The position numbers were made by a program, and so were the translations under genes. A DNA stretch of 64,000 bases from NCBI RefSeq assembly GCF_918797505.1, contig NC_092797.1:16567372-16631371 (forward strand). Reading direction: 5' to 3'. Of the stretch, positions 47,301 through 64,000 are shown piece by piece. Position 1 is the first letter of the stretch; every line of letters begins with the position of its first letter. The notes beneath the pieces were generated by a model, which did no database searches, was not told where the DNA came from, and was given only the letters and a program-made list of their open reading frames with translations. The stretch comes from Bemisia tabaci (taxonomy: Eukaryota > Arthropoda > Insecta > Hemiptera > Aleyrodidae).

Positions 47301-50300
47301 ATATGCTCCAGCTTTGAATGAAAAAAATTGCAGGATTAGAAAAAAATGAGTTAAGGTTCATGTTATTCAATAAGTATCTGAGTTTTCTAGCGCACCTGCC
47401 TGAGCTGAACTCTATCCCTGCTAAGTCTTGAACTGAAACTCATTTGAGTGCATTTGTGACTCGATTTTAAATTGTTGGTTTTTCTCGCTTTGGATTCCCT
47501 GCAGACTAGTGAGGACCCTGCACTAATCTACTATCCTGAAACTTAATATTTTAATATGTGTACATACACTGGCTGCTTAAATCCATTGCCCTACACTGTC
47601 ACTTTCTACCAAAAAATTGGGGCTGAGTACGTGTCCCCTTGTTTGCAGCAGTAAATCAACAAAAAAAATCTGGATCCAAAAGTAAATGTCAAGAATTTTT
47701 GCTAGGTACAATAACTTTTCTGGTTAAGATCTTCACCAGGAATGGATTTATTACACCAGAGAGATATTGTCAACAGAACACTTTTGGTAGCGACTGTTGC
47801 ATGAAAATCATGTTGAGCAAATTAGCAATATCTAAAATCCATTCCTTAACAATTTTTCGAATATTCTGTACCGTACTAAATTCATGTCCTTTATCTGTGG
47901 GCAGTGTTTTTTAGTTGTAAGAAATTACGTTTGTCTTGAGAGAGACATGATAAAACCTACTCAAATTTAACAAACGATCTTGCTTGTTATTTTGGACACA
48001 TGGTTTCAAAATATTTGAAGCATTTCTTTTGGCAACACAAAGAAACAAGGAGATAACAAACGCTGAAAACAAATGAAATTATACAGACGAAACATTTTAC
48101 AAGACCATTTGTTTACTTAGGTTCTATCTTCTTGCGTCTCTTTCTGGGCAAACTTGATTGCCAGTGACTAAAAAAAAAATTGCCAGTGGATACAGTCGAT
48201 TTGAGAAAGTACAATTCAGACTACAAAAATTGTGTATTTAAGACATTTCTGATGAGCTTGACAAGATTTTTGTATGATTCTGCCAGTAAAGTGTCCTTGG
48301 ATGAAGTCCTATTCCCACTTTTTATCTCCATCAATAAGCCTTCTGGGTCATTCCATTCCAACTGGTGCCTTGTTTGAAAAAGTAACCACCTCAGAATTTG
48401 ATGAAATTTGACATACTCAATGGGCAATGAACATGCTTAGTTTAGTAAAAATCCAAGATTGTAAGTTGATTCGATCACTTGTTGGGGATTTTATGAGAAA
48501 CTGAAAGTTCATGAAAGTTGGCCTCTTCTGAGAGATGTCTGGTGATGTGTGACTCCGGAACGGTTCATTCGAAATCAACCATTCTGGTGTCACTGAAAAG
48601 CCCTGAGAAAGAGCTTTTCAGATATGTACCCATGACAAAATTAGGCTTGACTCAAAATTTATTCCTGGCGAAAATTTATTTTCAAAACAACATAACTCAA
48701 AATCGGACCTTTCTTTTTCTTTGAAAATTTCATGAGATGTTGATGACACCTTCGACTAAGCGAAGAAGGACTTCTTAAAGCAGCTGCATAAATAAACAGG
48801 AATCTTAAATTACCAGGAAACATAAAGAGAAGTGAAAATTAAAGTGCACTCACTATTAATGCTTTTATCAGATCTTCTGGCTCAGGAGGATCTCCAGGCG
48901 GTGTTCTAGGGGACAAAGTTACATGTAGTTCTTTCATTCCTTCGACCTCAATTTCTTTTTCAGCCTTCGCCCAGTCTCTCCCGCTTTTACTATTCTTTTT
49001 GTCATCACTAGTTTCCGATTTACGCATTTTTTTCCTTGGTTGTGGTGTTTCTTTCTCAGGTGGTTCTGCATAATCAAACAAAAATTCATCATTCAAAAAT
49101 TTAAAAAAAATATTGAAAAGATAAAAATACCTACCTAAGTATCTAGGCTAATAAATTGAGTAACAATTGATTCTGAATCGAAATGGAAAGTTTGAGCCTC
49201 AAGAAAGGAATCTTTCATGCCGTGCCCAGCTCGGCTGAGGGATTTAACACCCCCCCCCCCCCGCCCCCCTAGTAAACTTGTGAATTCAATTTTCTGTGAA
49301 ATCCTGGTATCATCAGGTTGAACCATTTGTGCCAAAAACATTTCCTCATTACTTGCTTGACCCTTTGCACTTGAATAACTTTCTGAGGTCCATCATCCTG
49401 TGCAATGGGTAAAGCAATTCTGCTAACTGAAACTGGAAATTAGAAGGCCAAACATAGCTGCCAAGAAAGCTGTAAACAACCTAACGTAGAAAAAAGTGAA
49501 CTAAGGATCTCTGCTTGTTTCAGATTGTCAATACTGAGTCTAGCGCATTATTTTACCGCTTTCCTTCTTAGTCTACCACAGGTCCATATTGCAGCAAAGC
49601 CCGGAAAGAGATTCTGTTATCTGGGAGTCAATGCTCAAGAGCAAGGCGTTGAAAACTCTCCGCAGAAAATATGTAGAATTAAAAATATGTAGATGAGACA
49701 TCCAATATTTCCTTTCTTGAAGATTTATGAATTTCAGACTTTCAATAAGTTTTAAGAGATTTTTCTTTGTGCTAAGAACGTGATGTGTTTTGGCTCAACT
49801 TAATAGAGAAGAAAGAGAGTATATAAAATGGAAGTTTCTCATGTCACTGGACGATTAAAATCAGGAATTACGTAGTTTCATATCAACATAATTATGGGAA
49901 GTCATTTTCATGGCATAAGCCTTGTAATCTGATTGAGAAAGGAATTATTAGAGATAAGAGGACAGTGCTTATAAATGGACGGTGTGTAATTAAAGAGAAT
50001 AAAAATTGTACTTACCGAGAGCATTCTTGAATTCCGCTATTTGTCTCTTGTCATAGACTCCTCTTTCTTCCCAAATATTTAAAATCCTCGTGATACTCTT
50101 CATTGTCTTTTCACTGCATTTCTTTTGCCCCATCATTTCAAAGGCATTTTTTAAAACACCCCCGAACTCCTTACCATATTCAGGGCCTTTTTTCTTGCTG
50201 TTCTGTATTACATCATTGGCAAGGTACATCAAAGTTAAACACCTACTTTCATCCGCTGTAAAAAGAAAGAAGGAAACTCAAAATTTAGAAGCAACTGTGG

Positions 50301-51212
50301 CTACGAACAGATAAAACTTATACAGATAAATACTATAATATACATTAGAGGTAAGAAATTCCCAAGGAAACCTAACCCTCTCAGAGTGATGCAGATGCAG
50401 GATACGACTTGAATACACCTTGATTCTGTGAAAAAGATGTCAGGTTGGTAATACTAGATGGCCTCTCTGCATTGGAGCTCTAATTTAATGGTAAGAATGA
50501 AGTGGAGTTGAATTCCATAATTCTTTCACTGTAGCAGTTGGTTGCGAAAATCCTCAAAAAGAGGCCAGAATAGATTGTAACAATCCATTCACATGGCTGG
50601 AATTAAAGGAGATTTAGGGATACTGGTGATCTTCAATTTATGAGGGTAATCATACACATCAGTTCGTCTAGCCAGAGGGGCGATTATTGAAACCATGTCA
50701 GCACGATAAGACAAGACATAGCCCTATCTTAACGATGCAATATGTTGCATTTCAATGTCTTATCCGGCTGCTTTAAACTTTCAATAATCGGCCCGCAGGT
50801 AAGTATTGATGATTGCTGATGCAACTGAGAAGGTCCTCGTTTAAAGTAATCGCATCATTGAAGTATTAGGCATTTCCATTCTTTACTGGATAAAATCTTC
50901 GAAGAGGGAAACATACTAGATTAAGTCATGAATTCTGATCAACACTTGCGTTGCGTAAACCTTGCAGGAGGCAAGTATGCGACTAAACATGGACCTAAAC
51001 AGACCGCGATACCTAAATACTAGGGAAGCTAGAGAGCAATAATAAAGCCATACTTACGAACCTTTTTGAATCTCTTTGATCCAAGTTTTCACTATGCTCA
51101 CGTGATGTTTTCGGTGGTGGATCAACCACAGTGATAAAGTTTGTATACTCTGCTGTGATGCATTGAGATCGTCCAGTTTCTTAGATAGAACACTCTCGGA
51201 GAATCCTGCCAT
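44389..51212 (-). CDS. RPRD1: Regulation of nuclear pre-mRNA domain-containing protein 1A/1B-like (CID protein), 6 exons, complete
   Basis: Binds the phosphorylated C-terminal repeat of RNA polymerase II and helps recruit CTD phosphatases (family knowledge). Coding exons on the minus strand are 51212-51062, 50255-50016, 49065-48854, 47199-47100, 45333-45158 and 44538-44389. Phases agree and give 342 residues, slightly longer than the vertebrate proteins. Residues 1-130 form the CTD-interacting domain (LSLWLIHHRKHHVSIVKTW, LMYLANDVIQNSKKKGPEY, ILNIWEERGVY). A charged, lysine-rich linker of about 70 residues follows. Next comes the coiled-coil RPRD domain (IKALIDLENSASSDAVVREK, then DKLAAERLAVQVNEAVTLL). 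The C-terminal tail contains LPDLTALPDVTGGLAPLPSA and ends in LFKIH. Vertebrates have two paralogues, 1A and 1B; I cannot say which this matches better, and insects probably have one. It is divergent from the GFOD gene. Intron 4 carries a MITE of a family also found in TTC4. Confidence 0.93.
45906..46136. mobile_element. MITE in RPRD1-like intron 4 (same family as 36309-36563)
   Basis: TTGGACCGTGTTTAACAGAA then AGGAACCAAGCCACATCAGC at the left, and the inverted equivalent ending GTTTAACGCGGTCCA at the right. 231 bp. Confidence 0.75.
46297..46549. mobile_element. CGACGG-family MITE in RPRD1-like intron 4
   Basis: The left end TCAATTGTCAAAGTGCAAAA and the right end TTTCGCACTTGGGCCATCAA are degenerate inverted repeats related to the copy at 53394-53648. 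A TA follows the right end. 253 bp, non-coding. Confidence 0.55.
50674..50797. mobile_element. Short TIR element (GATTATTGAA family), copy 3
   Basis: AGAGGGGCGATTATTGAAA at the left and TTTCAATAATCGGCCCGC at the right, about 124 bp. It lies in intron 1 of the RPRD1-like gene. The middle differs from copies 1 and 2. Confidence 0.6.
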
Positions 51213-51941
51213 GACCGCCGGAAAATGAATCTACTGATTAAAAAATTGGGTAGGCACAAGCAAGCCTAAGAATGGTAAGAAATGATATCCTAATAGGCGC
51301 ACATATTGGTCAATTGATAAAATTTTTAAGGGCGAACGATACACTGCGACACACCATCGGACGGCGAACGGCGAACTCAGCAGATTAGGATTACACAGCG
51401 AGCAACTCGGCAACAACAAAACATCAGCACATTCGCAAAATTCCACGTTCCAAATTCCAAAATGCATTCCAAAATTCCCTTGGCTTTCAAAATCATACTT
51501 TGATTGGTTGGTTAGATGCGTAGATGGGCGGGAACATTTAAATAAGCCAATCAAGTTAGTGTGAGCGTTTTTCCAAACCAGTCCAAACACAGGAACGAGG
51601 ATGTGAGAGTGGGATTGGATGAAGGGGAAGATTGAAGGGGAAGGGGATTGGAATGTAAACAAAATATGTAAACACAACCTCACTTTTCCCAATAGTTCCA
51701 ATTTTTCTCTGCTTTTCTTGATTTTTCCGACTTGCAATTTCCTAATTTTCAAGCCAGTCGTCGGTGGTCATCAACTTTTAAAATGCTTGATATTCGGATC
51801 TCCTTCTCAATAATAATTCCCAACCGGTTTGCTATCTTTCCCAAATTTTTTGTGCGTGCGGAACCTCATTAGAAAGTTCCAATTTTGCTCCAAGTGTATC
51901 AGCGTTGTTTATCTGGTAAATGCTTTCCCATAACTTACGAA
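51213..51941. promoter_or_regulatory. Divergent promoter region between the RPRD1-like gene and the GFOD gene
   Basis: About 730 bp separate the two start codons, which point away from each other. Inside are an ATTGG (CCAAT in reverse) at 51503-51507, a GGGCGGGAA that fits both a GC box and an E2F-type site near 51526-51534, and CCAAT at 51547-51551. The cluster of three motifs within about 50 bp suggests a shared TATA-less promoter. Transcription start sites are not visible, and either gene may have a non-coding first exon here. Confidence 0.5.
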
Positions 51942-53123
51942 ATGTTGCCCGGAATTGGAATCTTTGGAACGGGAAACATCGTCAAAGTTGTTGTTCCTTT
52001 CCTCCGAGAGAAAGGGTTCAAAATCGAAGCACTGTGGGGACGGACTGTTGAGTCTGCGAAAGAAGTCGCCAAGGAGTTAAATATTCCATTTTACACTAAC
52101 AAAATTGATGATGTTCTTCTCCGCAAGGATGTCGATTTAATTTTTATAGTTTGCTCACCAAATCTTCATTCACAAATTTCTGTGAAAGCACTAGGAATCG
52201 GCAAGCATGTTCTCTGTGATAAGCCAGGAGGCCTGTGTCAAAATGATGTTCTGAAAATGGTCAAAGCCTCGCAGTATTATCCCTCTCTTATATCAATAGT
52301 GAACCATAGTCTCAGATTTTTGCCGGCCTTTTCTCAGATGAAAAAGTATATTTTAGATGGCTTCATTGGAAATTCAAACGAGATAACAGTATGTGACATC
52401 CGAGTTCAAATGGGTAGTCTTCTTCACGACAAATACGACTGGCTTTGTGATGACAAAATGGGAGGTGGAATCCTAACACTTGTAGGCAGTCATGTTATTG
52501 ATCTAGTTTCCCATTTAATATCCCAAAGAGCCGCTAGAGTTCACAGTGTGGTACGAACATTTACCAAAGTGACCAATCAAATAAACGGTCACAGACATAT
52601 AACCAGTCCTGACTTTTGTGTTTTCCAAATGGAGATGGATAATGGTGCACTCGTAACAGTGACGCTCAACAACCATCTTCCAGGAATGTTCAATCAGGAA
52701 GTTCTAGTTTGTGGAAAATTGGGGCACTTAGCGGTTCGAGGTGGTGACTTGTATGCATACAAAAATACTGCCCAAAAGGAGGAGGTCATTTACCTTGACG
52801 TTGAGGATATGAAGCACAAATATGAACAGTTAAATCCGGTTGCTACAAATGTCATTCCAAAACCATATATGAAAGGCTTATTCAAAATGATAGGTGCCCT
52901 GAAAGAAGCATTTTTGCCTGTTGAAGACAAAAGAGGATGGATTAAAGAACCTGTTGAGCTCGCCGCATCTTTTGAAGATGAACTTTATGTCCAAGCTGTG
53001 ATAGATGCCCTCCGAAAGTCTAGCATGAATCGAGAATGGGTCAAAGTATCGATATTAAAAGAGGAATCTGATCCCAATTCTATGTTGAGTGCGGCTGTGA
53101 GATGCAGTGGTATCTCTCTGTGA
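51942..53123 (+). CDS. GFOD: Glucose-fructose oxidoreductase domain-containing protein (GFOD1/2-type), single coding exon
   Basis: Member of the Gfo/Idh/MocA oxidoreductase family; the physiological substrate of animal GFOD proteins is uncertain. The 393-residue frame starts MLPGIGIFGTGN, which places the Rossmann glycine motif at residues 5-12. I chose this Met because it begins the conserved domain; the frame is open for 19 codons upstream, without family resemblance. Other landmarks are LWGRT (31-35), the CDKPGG segment (92-97), LRFLPAF (124-130), MGGGILTLVGSHVIDLVSHL (173-192, the GGG...H active-site region) and RGWIKEPVELAASFED near the C-terminus. The length matches vertebrate GFOD1/2 (about 385-390). 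It contains no intron. The stop is followed about 100 bp later by AATAAA (53221-53226). The DKP motif keeps the lysine typical of active family members. Confidence 0.9.
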   Translation: MLPGIGIFGTGNIVKVVVPFLREKGFKIEALWGRTVESAKEVAKELNIPFYTNKIDDVLLRKDVDLIFIVCSPNLHSQISVKALGIGKHVLCDKPGGLCQNDVLKMVKASQYYPSLISIVNHSLRFLPAFSQMKKYILDGFIGNSNEITVCDIRVQMGSLLHDKYDWLCDDKMGGGILTLVGSHVIDLVSHLISQRAARVHSVVRTFTKVTNQINGHRHITSPDFCVFQMEMDNGALVTVTLNNHLPGMFNQEVLVCGKLGHLAVRGGDLYAYKNTAQKEEVIYLDVEDMKHKYEQLNPVATNVIPKPYMKGLFKMIGALKEAFLPVEDKRGWIKEPVELAASFEDELYVQAVIDALRKSSMNREWVKVSILKEESDPNSMLSAAVRCSGISL

Positions 53124-53220
53124 TACAGCTAATTCCAAAGGTTGTTATAAAGCCTTGTTAGAAATCCAGTGCTAACTGAAGCTGCTTGAAAATCTCTGTC
53201 CAACCATTACATGTATGAAA

Positions 53221-53226
53221 AATAAA
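53221..53226 (+). terminator. Probable poly(A) signal of GFOD
   Basis: AATAAA 98 bp after the GFOD stop codon. Further AT-rich sequence downstream could hold alternative ends. Confidence 0.5.
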
Positions 53227-53393
53227 GTACCTAAGGCTCAGTAGACAGTTGTCGTTTTATAAGAGTCAGATAGTCGTTCCTTCTTTTCTGTGTGACTGGT
53301 CTAAGAGGAAGGCGTTTACAGCTGTCTTTTACCGAAACTTTCATCTCATAGAAAGAGTCTTAAGGTCCCGAAGAAATGGAATCAATTTTAATA

Positions 53394-53648
53394 TCGATGG
53401 TCAAAGTGAGAAACCACGTATCTCAGTTTGCGTCGTCGCAAACTTCCCATAATACTTTATTTTTTCCTTAAAAACTACTTAGTCAATGTAATTTCTTGGA
53501 AACCTATTTGATTTCTCTTTTCTCTCTGCAAAATATTCTTTATAAATTTCTAGCTCTGAAGTTGGTTTGTTAATCTTCAAGAAAATAAAATAGCAGACAT
53601 TTTGAGACACCGCAATGGAGACACATGGTTTTGCACTTTGGCCATCGA
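53394..53648. mobile_element. CGACGG-family MITE just downstream of GFOD
   Basis: Ends TCGATGGTCAAAGTGAGAAA and its inverted partner TTTGGCCATCGA, 255 bp, flanked by TA on both sides. It lies about 170 bp after the GFOD poly(A) signal. Confidence 0.7.
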
Positions 53649-54369
53649 TACATTTTATTTAATTTGCCCAACAAATAGCAGTATTAGCCAAGCGCCATGT
53701 GTCCATTAGCTGGTAATAATGTAGCTTTTAATATTTTCAGCCACTTTTTCCTCATAATCAATTAATATGTCACCTCCTCAAAGGTCTACAATGTCAATGT
53801 TTGGGCTCTTGATGGTACGATCTCTGAATGTTCTTTGATTTGTAATGAACAAAATTTTCCGCAGTAAGCAATGGTGTCCATATCACAAGTTTGATTCCTT
53901 AAAAGACAAGTTTCACCTACTCCTGCATTCTGTTACGTATTTTACAACCTCCTACAGTGTATTAGTGTTTGAAAACTGCATCTGTTGCAAAAAATCCAAA
54001 AAAGGTATTGAAGTCAAAATATGCCTAAATATGCTCCACTGTGACATTCCAAGATCTTTCATCTTGTTAAATTTTTTAAAGAAAAAAGCTTACCCAAATA
54101 TATTTTTGGAATTCTCTGTGGATAATATTGAATGAGTGAGAAAAATTAAAGGTTATTTCCTAAAAAAGCTATCAGTCAGTTTTCGTTTTACTTTGTTAGT
54201 TTGATTTTTACGACCAGCACCCTGATCTCTGATGCTGTTCCAAAACTTAGAAAGCGGTCAACCGCTGATGACTTACTGCCTGGATTGAATTTCCAAGATA
54301 AAAACAGTGGTCATTCTTGCAGTTGCCCTCCTCTCATTTTATTCTCCCAATTGGGAAATTAAAAGTATA

Positions 54370-54624
54370 TCGACGGTGAAACTACCAAACCACGTATCTC
54401 GTTTGCGGTGTTTAAAAATCTACGCTCGCATTTTGTTTTTTTGAAGTAGACCAAATCAATATCATTCCTTGAAATTTTCACAGAATTTTCTCCGCATGAA
54501 GAGGAAAAATCACAGAAATTTTCAAGACTGGAAGTTAAGTAGTTTTTCATTTAAAAAATGAAGTATCACAGGAAGTCTGCGACGTCGCAAACCGAGATAC
54601 GTTGTTTGGTAGTTTCACCGTCGA
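54370..54624. mobile_element. CGACGG-family MITE between GFOD and RUVBL2
   Basis: Terminal repeats TCGACGGTGAAACTACCAAA and its reverse complement, 255 bp, flanked by TA on both sides. The inverted ends are nearly identical, suggesting a relatively young copy. Confidence 0.8.
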
Positions 54625-54639
54625 TATGTTGTATAGTAA

Positions 54640-57100
54640 GGTAGCAAGTATTCCTACTTTTGCAGTGATAAATTATCAGCAATTCAAGTCAAAATATATA
54701 CTTAAAATTGGGGGAAAAAATACAGCACATAACTTTTTGACTCCACTAACTACCTTGAACTACTATTTATTTTCTGTTTGATATGACATATAGAAGTTCA
54801 GCAATCTTAAAAGAAGGAATACCACTTCAAATATACTGTGGTTGAAATTGAATATTCCATAATTTGATTTTTCTTTCTGTTGTCAATTTCCCTGATTTAT
54901 TTGTCTTTTGCCAGGCGATTTATTTATTAATATCTTCTGATACTCTGAAACTTAAATTTCTGTGAGAAATATTCACAAGTATGCTTAAGCAGCTATTGAT
55001 TGTGCACATAGGTACAGGTAATTTTTTTTCTATAACGTTCATTATGAGGTGTGCTATTTATCCTCAAATTAATCCTGACTGGTTAAGAAGTAGAGCTACT
55101 TAAGTTTTAATTTGATTGTTAAAAGCTGCTTAAATTAGATGAATTATTTATATAGTGATCATTGATGATTTTGTCATCTTCAGCAAATGTTTAGATGTAC
55201 CAAAAAGTTGGACGTACGTAGTTGAAACACAGGTTATGCTTTCAATTTTAAGCAGAATACAGATTCAGTAGTTCAAGCCTCTAAATGTAAAAAATTATTT
55301 TCTGAAAGCTTGAACTGAATACTATGTATTATAATGCAAAATTCACAGTTTGATTTGACTAATTAAGGTTTAGAATTTTGCTTTTGATTTTAGGTACTCT
55401 TACAGAGTTTTCAAGAAAATCAATCCAAGATTCCATTAGCTAAAATATACTTTAACATGCAGCGCATCTGTTTTCTGTGAAAATCTTGAGCAAAACTAGT
55501 ATTTTATTAAAATATACCTGTCATACCTACTGTTGATCATTAGTGTATGTTGAAGGTTTGCCTTAAGTGTCTATTTTTCAACTCGAGTTTTATTCTCGTA
55601 GAATGGTTGTTTTTGTTGTTTTTTCTTTTAATTAATTCATCAATGTTGCTGGACTGAAAGAGTTTTTAGAAAAGTTCAAAGCACAATTTTTTACTCATGT
55701 TTATTGCTTTTTTTTAATAGGTGTAGGATATCCGAGACACTCATTCTCTTCCGGTTTTTCTATTTAATTTAATTTTTAATTAAAACTCCATGCAATATTT
55801 AGATATTTATTGATTCTTTTTTTACTTATGTATTTTGACATTTTCTTTTTGAGCCTTTACCAAGTGATAATGATTGTGTCAAAAGCGTTAAACAAGTCAC
55901 CAAGAGAACGTAATCTGTTGGCATAGCCATATTTCTAAATTCTTGATTATTATTCCAAGAAATTGGTATTGATTCCTATGAAAAATTGAAGAGCTAGAAT
56001 GAGTGTTCCGAGCATCCTCCAATGTTTTTTACACTGTTTTATTTGTAATAGTATGAATATTTATTTGTCATTGGTTGTACTGAAAGTATTAAATTTTTAA
56101 TTTTACAATGGAATAGAATAAACATATCAATTTTTTTCCCCTTGTTTAGCATATGTTCTTTTAAAGCATACATTCTTTTCTTTGAAGCCTCAGTCTAGAG
56201 GGTTATACATAAGGGAGAGGGGGATTAACACCTTGTCGGCCGCAGTGCCTCAGGTTTATATTCCCTCTGGTGCGCAGTGGAATAAGTGTTGAGAGAGGTT
56301 AGACATGAATTTTTTACGAAAACTGCAAATGTTAATGTTTGTTCCATCTCATTGTAAATATGAAGCTATGCTTCGTAAAGAAAATTTACCGAGAAAATCA
56401 ATGGAATCACTTATGAACCTCTAAGTTTTTTATTCACAAAGACGCAAGTTTTTAAAGTTGCCATATCATGTCAAACCTCTCTGACTGACTCCTTCCTTGT
56501 GTGGTTCCTAAGGGGCTTCCTTGTTTATTTTTTTCTCTCATGAAACAAGAAGTTCAGTGGTGCATTCTTCCTTGGAGGTCATGCTGGTCGCAAACCATTT
56601 GCATATACACAGCTCCAAGGACTGCTGGCCTTGCAGGAGCATTTAACACAGGCTACCACATTCTGGTTGAAGCAACCTCTGAGGCAATTGTTAAACCCTT
56701 CAATACTGGTCGCTACAACCAGCAGAGCTTCTTGTAAGTCAAATCGGTAATAATTCCTTTAGGGGTTGATGCCAAAAGATGCACCAGTCAGTAATAACGA
56801 CAGATGTTGTTTCTTATAAAACAGATATGAATATAAAATAAGTTTGTAGAGGAGATTTTGTTGTATATGTACATCCTGAGCTGAATCTTCTTGGTTCATG
56901 GGAATTAAATAAAATCAAAGAATTCAAAAATTTTGAGCACAATTTTCTTAATTCAAAAACCGAATATCCGCCCTTTCTGAGGCTATCCCCTCTTCATACC
57001 TAAATTGTTGTATTCTTAAATTCTAAAACTGAGATGTTGGCTTTTAAAGGCTGAATGAGAGAAAATTATAAAAAAGGAGAGAAAAGACTATTTTATTTGG
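54640..57100. other. AT-rich intergenic region between GFOD and RUVBL2
   Basis: Long AT-rich stretch without a recognised gene. Frames at 56501-56737 stay open in two plus frames, and GTAAGT follows at 56733, so an unrecognised exon is possible. It could also be distal 3' UTR of GFOD. Confidence 0.4.
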
Positions 57101-57616
57101 ATGATAAAAAATTTTATTGTGTTAAAAATACGGTATGCAAAGGAATTATATTTAGTAGAAGTACTGAGGTGAAAGTGTTTCAGATCAGTGTGCAAGTGAA
57201 TGTACGACCCATTTTAAGAATATCAGTACTGTCTTTGTAGCAGATAGAGCGATGTTTTCTGGCGAGTGGTATGACTTCGCTGGAAATAGAAAGGACAATC
57301 ATACCTGAAACCGGCTCTACTTTAAATTCTTTTACTTAAATAAAAAAAAAAATACTTTCTGACTTTATAACTTGGTAAAAAAGAAACATTTAAAAGGAAC
57401 CAATTTCATTTGTGACAGGTGGATTTACCTACTAGAAAATCAAGTCTAGTTTGGCAAGCAGAACAGCTCCAGTTGGAGAATTGAAAATTGTAGTTGGAAT
57501 TCCGAAATTGCTTAAAAAGCTGTTTTAAGTTTTGTAAAAAATTCCACTATTTGGATTACTTATCATAATGATAGATTAAAATTGCAGGCCTTGATGCCAC
57601 AATACTGAGGAAATTT

Positions 57617-63380
<5,764 letters not shown>

Positions 63381-63935
63381 TTAATTATGATGACATCAGT
63401 TCTCAACGTTTCTTCACCACAGACCACCCAGCCAGCAAAGGATCAGGCTGCAAATTACCAATGGAAATAACCTCCTTTTTCTTCATTAATCCACATTTTA
63501 AAATCTGAATAAAGAAGGGAGGGAGGGAAGGAGGAGGCATATACAATCCACAATGAGACTGCTGCAGCTCTACCTCTCACATAAGGTCTTTGATTTTGAG
63601 CTTGATACCTGGCAATGAATTGTAAAGTTTGGGCCCTGCAAGTGAATTTTTTTTTTTAAATTGAGAGTTCAAATCAATCTATGAGCATTCCTCTTTTCCA
63701 TAGCGATAGGAGAAAAAAGATTTCTACTCAAAAATGAAATGTTGACAATTGGGAAAAAGTTGGAAAAAACGATATATTATCTGAAGAGGCTGCGGGTCAC
63801 CAGTTGAGAACTGCTTATGTAAATGCTCAAAAGTAGGCACCATTTAGGGGTTGAAAGATAATTAATTCAACTACTATTTCCAGAGAGAAAAAGAGAGGTA
63901 TCCGAAAAAGTTCAACTTGAGGGTGGAAACAACAA

Positions 63936-64000
63936 TTTGACAGGGTAAGTCCGCAATCCCACATCTCGTTTGCGGAATCTGAAAATCTCTGCCTTTATGC
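63936..64000. mobile_element. Start of a CGACGG-family MITE cut by the window end
   Basis: GTAAGTCCGCAATCCCACAT followed by CTCGTTTGCGG and CTGAAAATCTC matches the left 65 bp of the copy at 984-1239. The rest lies outside the window. Confidence 0.55.

Noticed and set aside
51885..51941. Nineteen extra N-terminal codons of GFOD
   Set aside because: They show no similarity to the family, and the next Met begins the conserved MLPG start.

Overview
The window looks like nuclear DNA of an insect. Its genes have GT-AG introns of up to a few kilobases, AATAAA signals, AT-rich introns and spacers, and many short inverted-repeat transposons. The style of the repeats suggests a hemipteran, possibly a whitefly, but that is a guess. 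No bacterial operons, tRNA genes, rRNA genes or CRISPR arrays were seen.

The first half (1 to about 33.9 kb) has no host gene I can support. It is a mosaic of mobile elements and decayed repeats. The most striking is a roughly 2.8 kb foldback element (2212-5013). Its long inverted arms carry palindromes and a 33-34 bp tandem array, and between them lies a two-exon gene for a KRBA2/Ginger-like integrase that is cut off inside the catalytic core. Other elements include: a 160-170 bp hAT-type MITE family with four copies, each with a decayed 8 bp target duplication; two larger hAT-type elements with CAGGGCCGG ends and an internal 70-80 bp minisatellite; a TA-flanked CGACGG family; a TTAA-flanked palindrome; a TTA-flanked MITE; and several hairpin-like foldbacks. 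At 30.7-32.0 kb three families are nested one inside another. Three GC/CpG-rich blocks (about 14.5-15.2, 17.25-17.75 and 20.35-20.7 kb) are open in several frames but show no recognisable protein.

The second half (33.9-64 kb) is gene-rich. In order it holds TTC4 (minus, 8 exons, complete), an RPRD1A/B-type CTD-interacting protein (minus, 6 exons, complete), a GFOD1/2-type oxidoreductase (plus, one coding exon) and RUVBL2/reptin (minus, last 8 coding exons; the 5' end lies beyond the window). For the multi-exon genes I worked out exon borders by hand, and all junctions keep frame. The RPRD1-like and GFOD genes are divergent, with about 730 bp between start codons containing CCAAT, GC-box and E2F-like motifs.

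The four host genes are housekeeping types. TTC4 is an HSP90/HSP70 co-chaperone. RUVBL2 is an AAA+ ATPase of the INO80, TIP60 and R2TP complexes. RPRD1 binds the RNA polymerase II tail. GFOD is a poorly understood NAD(P)-fold protein. Nothing in the sequence shows that they act as a unit. MITEs also sit inside their introns.
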